NCBI RefSeq assembly: GCF_001522545.3
Contig: NC_031769.1
Coordinates: 13,015,836 to 13,079,835, forward strand
Reading direction: 5' to 3'
Origin: Parus major
Lineage: Eukaryota > Chordata > Aves > Passeriformes > Paridae
Length of the DNA: 64,000 bases
This document shows, piece after piece, positions 41,223-55,502 of the stretch. Below the pieces are notes generated by a model. That model did not search any database. It worked only from the letters and a program-made list of their open reading frames with translations, and was not told the origin of the DNA. The stretch's first letter is position 1. The number at the start of each line of letters is the position of its first letter. The translations under genes were made by a program, and so were the position numbers.

Positions 41223-41720
41223 CGTGTTAGATGCATGATTGCAGGTACAGCGAGGTCAGAAATGGAAAAGATAACTGTCTCTTCAGCTCATCACCTGGTA
41301 ACTTAAGAATTGCTACAGGCATCAGCTGCTTTCTGAGCCTTACTGGGCTGCTTTCATTAATGTTAAGTATTTTTGTGGCTTGTGCCCTCGCCGAGACAGT
41401 GAAGGCACTTATGGTGTGCCAGTATTGTCCGTGCTGCAGCATCAGCGTACTTTAGAGAGCACAGTTGGCTTTGAAGCTGATTTTCCCACTGCTGCTCCTG
41501 TGTGTTATACAGCAGATCTTCGTGCTTGAAATTGGAGGAGACAGATGATGGGATGGGGATGCAATTTAAACCCGGGGACTTGTTCTTGCTGGCTTCTCAG
41601 CCTGTGGAACGTAACTGGAAGCCAGCTGACGTTGCAAGCGCTCATGGCTGTCTTTTGGCACCCGAGTGCTTGTTTGGATGGTTCCTGCCTGCAGCACAGA
41701 GCTAGACAGGGAAATGAATG
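41223..41720. promoter_or_regulatory. CpG-enriched, motif-rich stretch, candidate enhancer
   Basis: About a dozen CpGs occur across 500 bases. Motifs include CATTAATG, CCAGCTGACG and TGACGTTGCAAG at 41627-41638 (a CRE half-site fused to a C/EBP-like TTGCAA), plus a TGAATGAATTCA near the right end. No protein signature is present in any frame. Enhancer identity is inference. Confidence 0.3.
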
Positions 41721-44496
41721 AATTCACTGGCAAATTTTCAGGCATATTAGTTTTTTATTAACCATAGTTTCCTTTCAGACTGTTAACACGCCCAAGTGCC
41801 ATATGCTGCTGAACAGACAAGTCCAGTACACACCCCAGCCTGGTGATTTAGTTGGTTTTTATCCATGTGTATTCTTGCTACAAAGGCTTTATCTGTTCTC
41901 AAAATAGTCAATCCGGTGAAGATAGCCACACGCGTGGCCTTGTAGTCTTGAAATCCAGATGGTTTTAAGCAGAAACTAATAATATATAATTACTTTCTCT
42001 TTGTTTCCTTATTGACATACTTTGATATGCTTCTGCTCTGTCCTTTGTCCTGGTGGCGAGTCTGTTTTCCTTTGAGAGTTACACTGAAATACCTGTGCAC
42101 AACAGTCCAGCTGATAGTGGTTTTTAAAAATCGTATAAGGATCTGTGTTAAAGCAAAAAGCTATAAATTATATAGAAATGTATAATTTCAGTTCTAGAAA
42201 CAAAGTCTTGATAGACACAGAGAGCCTCTGGGAGCTCAGCTTGGCAAAGCCAATCCATTTCTTAAGAGTGTTGTGTGGTAAAAAATAAACTTCCTATCTG
42301 GGCAAGAACAGATTAGAAAATATAGGAGTGTGAGGGGAAAGATACATGATTTACTTGATTTCCAGATGTGCAACAAATTGTAGCAGCAGCTGGTCTGCAC
42401 CAGCTGAAGGGAAACACAGTTGGGAAATGTAGGCAAAGTTAAGCACAAGGACCTCTTGGTCACCTCTTGGGGTGAGCTTGTTGTCCTCCCCCAGCAGTGT
42501 TCTCTGCAAGGGCTTCAAACAGCTCACAAGAAATGACACACACACTCCTCTGCTACCCCAGCTCCGAGTACGTAATTGTAGCCAGGCAGATTAATGTCGT
42601 TTTCTGATGCTTCAGGACATCCTGCTGGTGACAGGTGAGATTAAATCTCAGTAGTGGGCACAATTAGTAAACACTAAGCATTGTTCATCAGGCATTTAGG
42701 AGCCTGATTTTCTGCTTTCTGTTAAATAGATTGCGACTTCTCAGAGGTTTGTGGTACTGTCTTCTTGTAAGATAGGCATTATTAAAAGAGTAATCTTGTT
42801 TACTGTTACTTTTAATGTTAAATATTTCAATATATTTTTGGAAAAGGTACATTTGTGAAAATGAAGACACATACTTAGATGTAAAGGAATAAAAAATCTT
42901 CCTATGCCATTTATAAGAACACATTGCTGTTTCCATTCTAATTTCTAGATATTGTTTTCCACATATGGTCCTTGTTTCCATTATGTGGGAACATGAAATT
43001 GTTAGTTACAGAACACTGAATGATACTACTTAAACAAATGCTTTTCTCAGTTTTTCCTTTGTGCTTTTTAGAAGTAATTTTATGTAATAAACAGAATCTG
43101 AATGGTTACATTCTGCTGCCCTTGTAATGTGCCCTTGCTTCCAGTCTCAGTGCTGGTGTTCACTTAGCAAATATTTATCTCCCATTGCTGAGGATTAGAA
43201 AATGTGGTGTTCATGATCTTAAATTATGAGTACCTTTATAATTATCATCAAGTTGAATAGTTAAATGGGTGTAGACAGGAAACGGGAGATCTGACTTGCT
43301 TAGACTTGAGCTGAGTGATGCAATATTTAAATGAAGATATTATAAATCAGGTTTAGCGTTACTTCTATCCTTGCATTCAATGAAGTGAACTTGCTGGTTC
43401 TTCTACATGAACTAGTGACAAAGGCATCTATGCACCTTTTTAAAAATAATTGTGCTTTGCTAACTTACACATTGGTGGAGCAGCGAAGCTAGTGAATTCT
43501 CTATCACCGCTTGTTTTTCTGTCTAAATGCATTGCAGATTTGGAGAGTGCAGTACCCTTTTACACAATCATAGCAGTGAAAGAATATAAATGTGGCTTTG
43601 TTTTATTGATAAAATATGAAAATCTGATTCTATTATACAGACTCAGATTTTGAAACAACAGCATCATGTCTGACTAAACTGTAACTCTGAAGCAGGTTTC
43701 TTGAAAAACTTGTGGGAGAGTTTAAAAGTTTTGTTTAATTTTTTTTCCTTTTTTTTTTTTTATACAGAAACTTGAATTTTGTAGACTTGTTATACTTTGC
43801 CTTTTTTTCTTTTTAATTACTAGAAGATATTTTCCTTTTAGCTTGTCTAAGTGCCCTGTTGCACGTGCCCTGAGCAGATTGCTGTGGGTAAGTATTGGTG
43901 GCAGTCCCTTGTTTTTGACATAACACTTGAGAGCCCTGCACTGCCACCCAGAGAGGGTAATCCCAAAGGTGTTCAGATGTCCTGAAGGAGTGACTGGACC
44001 ACTTTGCCCCACAGATGAAGTTATGTCAACTGCAGTAAACTCTGGAACTAGCTAATTTCCAGTTTAGGAACTGGTCTAAGCCAAAACAGTGTATTTGACT
44101 CCTTCAGAAAATGTTTGAGCACTGTATTACTGCTATTGTGTAGGGAATTGTGTGTATCTGTTTACTGGCTGAGATTAAAAAATACAACTTGACCAAGCCA
44201 CGAATACAGATGCACTTGTAACATCCACGTAGGAGTACTTAAATTCCAATCTGTGTCAAGTCTGATTCAGTTTCTTTCGTGTTTAGCAGACAGTGCATAT
44301 GAGCTGACTCTAATACAACATTGTGTTCATTTTAGACAGATCACAGAATAGGAATTTAAATGTGAACATTTAAGCAGTTTGGTTTTTTCATGTTGTTTGG
44401 TTGAATAATATATAGAAATAATTGCTAAAACTTAGAACCATAAATAGCTGTGGATTTTCATAACTTGGTATAATCACTAGTTTCAATGTTGTTTTC

Positions 44497-44511
44497 TTTT
44501 TTTTTTTTTTT
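44497..44511. repeat. T15 homopolymer with pyrimidine-rich flank
   Basis: The T run is followed by CTATTTCCCCCACCCAG, an acceptor-like sequence ending at about 44528. No open, recognisable coding segment follows, so it is probably not a used splice site. Confidence 0.9.
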
Positions 44512-47300
44512 CTATTTCCCCCACCCAGTATGCTGTAACTAATCTCTGTACAATGTGAGTACTCCCTTCCCTCCTAGACCTCTCTTCCCTTCCAGTCCTT
44601 CCCCACCAAATCCTTGATTTATGCAAAACCTTTAATAGAGTAGAAGGGCCTCAAGAGAAGACTGTTCTGATGTTTGGAGAGAGCTTTAATGAAAAGTTGC
44701 ATTGTTATTTCATATTTACTTACCAAATCCCGCCAGAGTAAATTCTTGCCAAACTAGTTTTGTGTATTTCTTGTCTGGTCTTGCTCACGTATTGTTTTGT
44801 ATCAGGACCTTGTCTGACAGGAAAAGCGACCAGAACAGTTCAGGCTATGGCAGTACTAATAGGTGATGCAGTAAAAATGAAGTCTATCTAAAACTTCTTA
44901 TGCAATACTGAGAAACTTTTAAAGGAAGTAATTAGCAGAAGTCATTCAGCTTATATATCAAAGCTATTTTTAAGTAGATTGTTCATGCTGAAATAGCACC
45001 ATAGTGATTTAGAAATGGCTGTTTCTCCTATTGATTCTGTAATTTTGAATATTTTTTTACATTTGCCTTGGAGGTAGGAAATAGTTGTGGTAGGAAGCAA
45101 AAAACAAGGATACATAGATATTGAAGTTGTAGTTTTAGCTTGGCTGCTGTTTGTTTTGACGGATGTAGTCCTGTCATTGAGCCAGAATTGCAGTTACTTG
45201 TTTTTAATGTTTCCATTCTTCAGTAAGAAGCACTTGTAGGAAACAAAATGGTGAATTGGGTGATGTGTGAGGGATCAGGCTGTGTTGAAGACCAAACTAG
45301 GTTTTCTGTTCTCCATCTGCGATTTTGCAGTGAAGGCTGGCTTTATGGTTCGATTCTAGCTTAGCTTTGAGATTGAGAACCGGAGCAGAGGAAACCTGAG
45401 TCAAGTCCTTTACGAGTGCAAAGTGCTTCACAGCTTGTCTGTTTTATTGTGTCTTCTATGCCTTGGTCTTTGCAAATGTGTTTCAGTCTTTGGTGTAGAT
45501 ACGAGAGGCAGAGGAGACTTTTTTTAATGGGCTGGAGGATGAGGAAGGATCTTTTTCCTTTTAATTTGAGAGCAGAATATACAAAGGCATCTCTTGAGCA
45601 GACTTCCCTTGGTTTGTTAAGAAATGTTGAAAGATTCCTGGTGTACACAGGTGACTTTGTCCAGCCCTGTGTTATTTATTTGAGTATTCCGACTTAAAAG
45701 TTTATCCTAGTATTTGCATTATGTACCTTTTTTACAAAGCAGGTTTGTGTGTTAGCTAGCTATTTAGGCTGCTCTGTATGCATCACAGTGTAAATAATGT
45801 AAAACCATTTTTAATTATTCTTTAATCTTTACTGTTAAAAAATGTATGCTATCTCTTGTAATATGCTACAACAGTAAGTCCGTATAGGGAAAACCCACAT
45901 ACTAGAAATCCAGTTAATTGTATAATAAGTGCTTGCTTAGAAGAAATAGAAGGTAATGTTATTTAATACTTAGAGAAATCAGAGAAAAAAGTCTGTAATT
46001 TAATTTTTGAAATGACTAACCTAATGACTGTAAAATGTAATTCTGGAATCTGATGATCTGATGATGATGACTTCCAGCACTATTTAAGGAGGATGTACTT
46101 ATACAAACAATTAAGTTTCATAGTTATCAAATGTCTCCAAAATATTTGACCTATGCATATATATATAATGTGCAAATAATAGAGTTTTAGGATATTAAAA
46201 CCAAGATGAGTATCTCTTGATGTTTTTTCATGTAGCATGTTCTGTCAGGATTTAAATGTATATATGGATTTGGATGAATTCTGGTAGTTCCATTTCTTGT
46301 CCTGCTCCATCTTTAAGAAATCAAAATATTTTCAAGCCTTTTAGGGTGGAGGTTATTTATTTATTTATGAGTTCTATTTTTAGTGTGGGTGGGTTTTTGT
46401 TCAGTTCAGGTTTGGCTTTGGTGTGATGTTTTTATTATTTTTGTTTGTTTGTTTTGTCACTTCTAGACACCATACCTGAAAAGGCTGATGCTAATTGCTA
46501 TTTTTAGGAAGTCAGGAACTCTGCAAGTTGATGCAGGTTTGGGTCCTCCCAGCAGAAACTTTGTGCAGCCATGCCTTCTCAGTGAAAAGCAAAGAAGCTC
46601 TTTTCCTGTGGGGCATTGAACAACAGCCTGGGGTGTTGGGGGGTGTGTTTGAGAAGCAGGATTATGTAGCATGATCAGGCTGTGTGTTTACAGGCAGCTT
46701 TCCCCCATTAGGAGACAAATCCTTTAAGAGTAGCATGTTGAGTACTGACCAGCACTTGGGTCATATGCTGGAGACACTGTGGACACAACTTATTCCCTGT
46801 GGCTTCCTTTGCTATCAAAAGTAATTATAAAGACTATACAGCCAATTTTCTCAGTTATTGCTAGAGACATGTATAGACACAAAGCCACACCCACACATTT
46901 GTATGCATATATGTGTGCATGTATGTATCTGTGTGTATATATAATTTTTTATTTTAAATGTGGGAAGTGTTCTTAGTATAAGTTTAAAGATACTTCATTT
47001 ACCAGCTCTAGTGAAGGACAGGTAGAAAGCAATTTGATGGTGTTTAAGTATTGGTTTGTGCCTTTTATAGCTGTTCTGTGAAAACCTCACACCTTTTACA
47101 GCTGCATGTAACCTTTTGTGCCTATTGACCACTGTCTTACATACTTTATTTTGAGGATAATGTACGTTCATTTTATGGAAGGAATATTGGGAATGTAATG
47201 TGCAGTAGTATTGATAATGTGTCAGAATCCTATCTGTCAGGGATGGGATTGTAACTCGTGCAGATCTGATAGGAGAGGGAAAACTACATACCTAGTCTGA

Positions 47301-47792
<492 letters not shown>

Positions 47793-48494
47793 TAGGAGTT
47801 CATATAGGAAAAGGGGGCTGCAAAGACAAAAAAAACCCTCAAACAGTAGAACTTTGATGCACACACAAAAAAAAAGCATCTGTAAGGTGATGTTGTAGCT
47901 TTGTTTTACCACTTGAATATGTGCAAAAAAATCGTGCTGGTTTTAAAGTGTTGAGTGTTGGGTTTATTTTTTCAAAACTCGTTTTTGGAGGAATTGCTAG
48001 TTATACAGAACTTTAGACAATAATTATATACTGCTGGGGCTTGAGTGCTTTTATTCTTTTTTAAGTAGAGATTTAGATTGCTGTCAACTGAGAGGCTTTC
48101 TGTTTATTGGCTAGTTGTTTGAAGTTATAGATACAAGTATCTTTGAATTACTTGTTCAAATACCTGTAGGTAAGAAACACTGTGGCAAACTGTAAAGTCA
48201 TGTAAATATGCTGCTTTTCTTTGGAAAGGCACAGGTGTTTGCTGAAGCTCTTGAAAGCATCAGAGCCTGATACAGACTTAAGCCTGGAAACTTGTTTCAG
48301 GACCACACTCCTTCACAGACAGTATCCTTAATTGCCTCTGTTGGAACAGGCACTGTCAAGGCTCCTTGAAAACTGGCCAAATGATGACTCTTAGGCTAAT
48401 TTTTCAGAAATAGATACTTTGCCTGTAGTTATTTCTTGTGACAAAACTTAATTGACATGGTTATTTCAACCAGGACTTTATAAAGAAAAATTAT

Positions 48495-48526
48495 GTGAGG
48501 AGTCTTGGGACATGAAGACTCCTCAC
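48495..48526. repeat. Perfect 12-bp inverted repeat with 8-nt loop
   Basis: GTGAGGAGTCTT (48495-48506) and AAGACTCCTCAC (48515-48526) are exact reverse complements around GGGACATG. The stem is half G:C. In pre-mRNA it would form a stable hairpin about 0.9 kb after the exon 2 donor. The stem is too short on its own for a canonical microRNA precursor. Confidence 0.9.
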
Positions 48527-48739
48527 TGTCTGAAATGTTGGGATTACTCAAGATGTATAGAGTAACAGTGCTGAGTTTTCAGGAATTTCTTCCATAAAAA
48601 TAGTGCCCAGATAAGATTTCATAAAAAGCTAATTAAAACCTCTAGTTGGTTATCTCATATTGAAGTGCTCAGCTGCATGATTATTTTGCTTACAGGCCTC
48701 AGGGAGGCTGGTGCAAATTGTCACTAAATATAAATACAA

Positions 48740-48769
48740 ATATATATATATATAAAGATATATGTGTAT

Positions 48770-48813
<44 letters not shown>

Positions 48814-48820
48814 GTATACA
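48740..48820. repeat. Compound TA/CA/TA microsatellite
   Basis: An interrupted TA tract is followed by about 11 CA units (48769-48791) and then about 11 TA units. The mixed structure is prone to length change and to assembly error. It lies about 1.15 kb downstream of exon 2. Confidence 0.97.
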
Positions 48821-51800
48821 GACTTAGTTGAATAATGCGGTTCTTAGCTCCTCACATGCTCTTCCCTTCAGAAGTTTGAATTCTGGTGACTTCAAGACCT
48901 TATTCTTTGGATGTTACCTTGCCTTGCTGCCTTCAAGTGGGGTAATTCCTCACAGTGAAACTCTGTGGGTGTTTTTATGTGCGTGACTAATAGTTGAAAA
49001 ACTCTGACTGCAATTGAAGCAAGCAAAGTCATTATTATAATATTGTTTTTGTGTACAGATGGACAAGATACTTAGCAATTAGTAGTATTTATCTCTGCAT
49101 TTGCCAAGCTCATCTCTACTGATGGCACTTATGAGTTAAATTTCCTTTTTTAAAGGACTCTGTGGCATTGATTAGGAAGGTGCAATATAAACATGCACTG
49201 TGCTATACTGGTTTATATCCTTGAATTTGTCATTCTCACTTGACCTTCACGTTTGTGTCTTTTCAAGTATTTTGGTCATTAGTCATTGTTTTTTAGTTTC
49301 CTGTAGTGCATTTCTCGGCTGACCTTCCTGGCTCCCTTTAGTTTTGGGTTGTTAGCTTTGCCTCCATAGCAAGTGTATTAAGTGGTTTTGTGTTGCTAGA
49401 ACTGAATACAGGCTCCATTAATTCAAGGTTTGGAATAGATCTCCAGTTAGGGATATTTTGTAGCTGTACACTTGAGCATACCTTGTAAAAAAGCATTTAA
49501 ACAGATGGTGTCTAAACATGTAATTAAATGATTACTGAGGTCTGTAGGATTAGCTGTGCTTAAAATTAAACATTTGCCTATATATCTCTTCTTTAAAATA
49601 GGGACAAAAATGTCTAGGATATTGGAAAACTGAACACTTAATGTTTTAGTGTTCATTTTCACAAGGAGCTGCCTTATATTCTTGAAGAGAAGTTCTTTGA
49701 GTTATTTACTACCCAAACATCTGTGTTTTTGAAAATCAGTTTTCTCTTATGGTTCTTTAGACTTAAGGATCAGTGATAAATGTAGTTTTTGTCTTTGGTG
49801 GTGCTTTTATGCTATAATTGTGCAGTGTCATATCAGCACAATACAGAATGCAGAGCAGCTAAGGACCACTTGTCTTCTTGATGGATTTACTGCTCTGTGT
49901 AGTCAACTGCTGTAGTAAAATGAAACACTTAAGTGATGTGAAGAATATATTTACTCCTATTCCACTGTCTCCATGGAGAAAATGTTCTGTACTATAACAA
50001 ATATAAAGATCCTTAGAGCAGCTGTTCAGAATGGAATGAGAGAAGTATGTTTGATGGCATCCTTCACATTAAAATGCAGCATAGTAGGGTGGCTTCATTT
50101 AGCTGCTTCTGTCCCTGTATTTTGTGATTCTTTTGTCACTTACTAAAACAGAATGGATGAGTAAGGGGTAGTTAGTTGCTTTTTGGAATAATTCGTGATG
50201 CTCAGTGTTGTTCCTCCTTAAAAAAAAGGAGTAAAACATGAAACAAATTACATGGAAAAACTGATATTGCTAAGGTGTTTGTTCCTTTGTTCCTTTCTGA
50301 AACAGCTTTTCTTAAGCCCTTTATCATAGTTTCTTGAGAAAGTGCATAAAGCACTCTAACTTAGCAAGCAGAAGATGTGGACATTTATGTTACACAATAT
50401 CAGTGCATGTGAAGTTGCTTGGTTAATGCAGTTAATGGTAATAACCTTATAAACAAAAATTTAAGTAATGGTCATTTGAATTTTGTTTTTTTTAGAAAAC
50501 TTCTAAAGATTTATTGAAATGTAATTTTTTCAGGTTTTACTGTGGAAATATGGATAGCTTTCAGTGGAAACATATCAATGTTTTTTACATTTACCTCTGT
50601 ATACATGAATACAAATGGGCTGACTTGTTACTCTTTTTGAAAAATATTTGGCTACAACAAATAAGATTTTATTTTCAGCTGGCATTTAGTCAGTAGTCTT
50701 ACCTACTTCTGTTACTTAAAAAATATAGGTTTCTTGTGTGTTTAGTGATTAGACCAGTATTTTAAAGAAAGATTAATAACCTCTTTTGTTCGGATTTCTG
50801 TAACTTGCAAAAGTAGCCCTCTCTATGAAGACTCTCAGAAAACATATGTCATCTTGATAAGTTTCCAACTTGATGATAGCATACTTGATGACCTCAGTTC
50901 AGTTTTTAGTAGGCAGACGTTCTCAGCAGCAAAAACAAACCCAACTGCAGAAAAAAGCCAGAACCCAACCATCCTTAACTGCGTTTTCTTCGGCTAGACT
51001 GAGGCACGTAGACACTTTAATAATTCTCACACTTTGGGAGTAATTTGGAAGTGCTTATTCTGAGATCTCATAGACCCTTCTTTATCCATGAAAAAAATAT
51101 TGAGGAAATTGTGGTGTAATCTTATTTAAAAAAAAAAAAGCAACCAACAAACTCAAAGTATGTGTATGACTATAAGTTGCTCATATTTGAATTCTCACTG
51201 AAATAGGAATTTGTATTTTGAACAACTTGAAAAAAAAATTTCTTTGCAATTATATGTAATTTTCTTATGAATAGAAATGCTCAGACTGTTGCTCAGTGGA
51301 AAGCTTTAGAGACTAAAATGTCTGTTTTTGGTGTAGCTATATTGCTGAAAAAATCAGTTTTTTTTTTCTTCCCAAGAGAACAGCAAGGATCTGCCATTAA
51401 CAGCCACTGGTTGTGATGATCAGCTGGGCAAATAGAGCTACTTTGAAACAAGCATTTCATACCTTTGAAGGTATGAACCAAATGTCAGTTATTTGTAAAT
51501 TCACTTGCTCCAATATACTTATTTTTTGCCATATTAGTTTGGGACTAACAACGTGTAAATGTTAAGGGCCTTGGCATCTTATAAATTCCTTTATTGCTGT
51601 CCTGATAAATTCAGCACCGGTTCTCAAAAATAACCACAGTAATTTGGTATATATACTCAGATTTACAGCCTGGCTTTATTTCTCTAAACTAAGGCAGGCA
51701 TGGGTTTTCTTTGCTTGACTTAACATTTTCAAATATTCAGTCAGCTCTTCACCCTGCATAATTCATGCTTACACCCACTGAGTGCAGAGATAAAAACCAG

Positions 51801-52971
51801 AGGAATATGGTTTGGTCTTGTCTGGAGTGAAGTCTCACGCTTCCCACAGTGTTTGTGTGTGTGGTGCTCTATCTGGCCCAGGTCACTGGAAGTTCAAGGT
51901 GATGTTGGTGCTTAGTGCTGCTTAGACAAACTTTGAACCTCCCAGAAAGACACACAAGAAGTTGCTGGTTTGAGTGGAATACTTCTGGTGAGAATGGGAT
52001 GGAGATTAATTTCATGGATCTGTGCTGAAATGGAATTAGTAAACATTCATGAGCTGGAGTCAACTGTGTTAAGTAAGCAAACTACAGCTGAAATTCAGTG
52101 AGATCAATTGTGCTTCATTTGCATCTGCTTTTAAGAGACCTACAGAGATTCTATTAATATTATTATGAAGTTAGTGCCTGCTTGCTTCAAGTATGAAGAA
52201 GTGTGAAGTCTTCTAGTGGGAAAAAGTCTTTGAGCAGCTTCTTCACATAATATGAAGGCATATAAGGACCTTTGCCCAGTGTCGTGGAGAGGAAATGAAC
52301 TTTTGGGTTTTGTGCTAAAACAGATGGTCAATTCTAAATAATACTGTTGTTTTGTTTACTCCCTCTTGGAAAGCTCTGTTGAGTTAGAGAGGCATGTGAT
52401 ACACAAAAATGTGGGTCTGGAAAGGATGACTATATTTTGTTTGTAACAAATGTTAACTGGAAGCTTACACAGAAATAAGGCTATTTTGAGCAAATGCATT
52501 ATAATGTTAAGGTTAAAGGCTAGCTAGGGACTGTAGGGCTGTGATTGCAGTATCCTACTGCTATTGATTCTTGCTCTCTCACTCTTATTTTTTGAGCCAG
52601 TTATGCAAGACCCCGTTTCTGTAGTAAATTCAGGGTAGGCCAGTGACAACAGGATGCTGTTAGAAAGAATGAGATTCTGGTAACCCCATGCCTGTTCATT
52701 CACTCAAAAATGTTAAAGAGCTTTTGAAGTCAATGAAAGCTACGCAGATAATGTTGTGTTATCTTTAGATTTCCATCAGCACGTAATCAGAATACTCAGA
52801 GTAGTGTTGTTTATTCTAAATTTTGGCTATCTCTGCCTCATTTAAGCAAACTTGCAGCTGAATTTACATGTGACTGCTCTTTGATTCTGCAAGTTAAGAA
52901 TTTAACCCTAAAATTGTGAATAGAGAATAACAACTTTTTGTGCTTCTTGTTTCTGCCATTAACAGATTAAC

Positions 52972-52999
52972 ACCTGGAGTGAATGAAGAAACTCCAGGT
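52972..52999. repeat. Perfect 9-bp inverted repeat with 10-nt loop
   Basis: ACCTGGAGT and ACTCCAGGT flank GAATGAAGAA. No function is suggested by context. Confidence 0.85.
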
Positions 53000-55486
53000 C
53001 ACATGCAGCAAATCTGACAAAACTTCAAAATTGCCAAAAAATTACTCAGAAATGTGGTTCTTAGTATTTACAAAACCGTGATTGGTATACCCTTTCTCCC
53101 CTCAAAACCTTTCTATCAAATTAATTTTCAACTATTGCCATGATGATCTTCTGCCAGTGTGCAGCTTCTCTCTTCATGTTCTCTGTCTTCATTCCCAGTA
53201 TCCCAGGAAAACAGAATGACCTTGAAACAATTTGTTGTTACTCACAAGTGACTTGGCAAAACACATCCTGAGCATAAGGCATTCTTTTCTTGTAACAGCT
53301 TAAAATAACTGCTCGAGCCACCAAGCTTGGGAAAGTATTGATACTGGGAAAGAAAACCATCATATAACAACCCTATGATTATTTTCTGTTAAAAAACTTC
53401 AGTTCTGGAACAATGGGCTCTTGATGTCATCTACTGTTTGGCAGTGGTTTTTATTTTAATTATGCTTTTAGGGATTGGCAGTTTTATATTACTGAAACTC
53501 TGAAAAATTGGTAAAAATAGAATGTGCCCATTTAAACCAGGTGTTTTTGCATTAACACTATTGATTCATTACTGTGATGGCCACATGATGATTTTTAGGT
53601 CTGTCTTGCTGATAAATCTAAAGTAGACAGTCAGAGTATTCACACATCATTTATTCCCAGCTGCTGTTTAATGAAAACATATTTGAAAACAACATACTCA
53701 AAATATAAATATTATCTTCTGACAAAGAATGAAATTTAAATGCTTGTAGTATTTCTAATAGTAAACTAAATTTTAATTTCACAGTGTTCATGGATGAGAC
53801 TGATATATAATCATATATCCATGGAAGTGAGGAAATAAAGGTCATAATACATGAATACTGGAACATGAACTTTTCTATCTCTAAGAGATATTAGATGTAA
53901 CTAAATGCTGTCTCGTAACTGTGGTTCTTAGTTTTTCACCTCTTTCAGAACTGTTCTTCAAATTGTTAATCTCATCATCACTTAGTTTTTTCTAGCTGTG
54001 TTGTGACAGTATTTTCATTCACGATTTGCTGTGTATTTTTGGGATAAATTGCAATATTCCAATTCCTTTCCTGTAATGTTGAAACAGTTGTACGGATGCA
54101 CTAAGAACTCCCAGGTAGGAGAGGATGGACATTTGTAAATCCATAAATCAGTTTCCATGGAGATCTGAAGAGCTGCAGGTAAATCTGACTTCTGAAAATT
54201 GAATATTTTGCTAAAAGCTGTTCTCTGAGGAATAGCAGGCCCATACATGAAGATGATATACTGGGGAAGTTCATGACAGTGTTATCAAGAAAGTATATAT
54301 ATACATCTCACAAATGTGCTGTATTCTCAGCAGGAAGACACACCTAAGCAACAGTGACTGGCTTAGTACAGTCAAAAAATCCCACAAACTTGGCATGGAA
54401 TAAGAGGGTTTTGTGGATCTGTAACTGGTTGGGAAGATGGAAAATAGAGCATGCATTGTTCAATACATTTGCAGTTGTTCTGAAGGAAGAGAAGGGAGAT
54501 TTTAATACTGGAGTGAGAAATTCTATTGTTGTGTGGGAAACCAGACATGGATGGTGAATGCTGATCATGGAGAGTTGCAGAAGCATTCAGGGAGTTGACA
54601 ATAACATGATGGGTGCAATATCATCTTGGCAATGGTGATGTGCTTTTGGAGAGAGACTGCTTTAACTGAATATACAAACTAATGAGTTCTGAGCTAGCTC
54701 TTATATTTGGGAGAATGTTTCTGATTTTGCAATAGACCTCTAGACGCAGTGGCTTAAGTGCAAGGTACATAACCAGGTCTCAGGTGGCTTCCAGCAGTTT
54801 GCCCTGTCTGTGCCTCTCCCCAGTATTTTCATCCCAGTCCTTCTGCTTGGCTCATGAGGGCTCTGGCATTCTTTGGATCCCATCTCATAGCAGATTTGTT
54901 TACTCAAGTGGTAGAAGACTCTTCCTTGCAAAACTGAGTATTTTTCTTCGATTTCATGAATATTTTAAGTTCACCAAAGGACCTGGCAAGCTGAGGAGGA
55001 AAGGGAGAGGGCTTTGCTGCTGGAAGTGGTTGAGGTATGAAGAAATAAGAGAAAGAATGGGAACATCAGTAGGATGAGACCTTGCTTTTCAGTGCAGCAA
55101 GGCTGCCAGTGGCTGTGGAGCTGCTGGAGTGGTCCCTGTGGTGTAGCAAGGGGTGCAGAAGAGAATGGGTGGTGGGATCTCTCTGCTGTGTGTGCTGGTG
55201 GTGAGCCCTCAGCTTCCTCCAGCACCAAACCAAACAACTGAAAAGGATTTTGTAGAAATAGGATAAAGCACAGAGCAAATGCCAACACTGACTCCAGGTA
55301 CAGGTTAACATCCTCCACTAGCAGTGTCTGAATGGACCAGGACCTCAGTCTTGAAAAGACATTGTAAGATGCAAACCCTGTAGATGGATGTAGAATCAGA
55401 CGTGATATTGGGAAGTAGTTCTTTGTTTTTTTCAATGCAAGATCTGGGGCATCAAGTGAAACTGTCATAAGAGTAGCTGTTTGCAA

Positions 55487-55502
55487 AAAGTTTGCAAACT
55501 TT
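55487..55502. repeat. 16-nt perfect palindrome
   Basis: AAAGTTTGCAAACTTT reads the same on both strands. The left-hand word GTTTGCAAA is also repeated directly just upstream at 55479. It resembles a symmetric binding site but no factor can be named. Confidence 0.88.

Noticed and set aside
44512..44528. Acceptor-like CTATTTCCCCCACCCAG after a T15 run
   Set aside because: No coding-like or family-like segment follows in any frame, so there is no evidence of an exon.
54971..55486. 171-codon minus-strand open frame with a hydrophobic middle segment
   Set aside because: No recognisable family, and the hydrophobic stretch arises from a purine-rich + strand. No promoter or splice signals support it.
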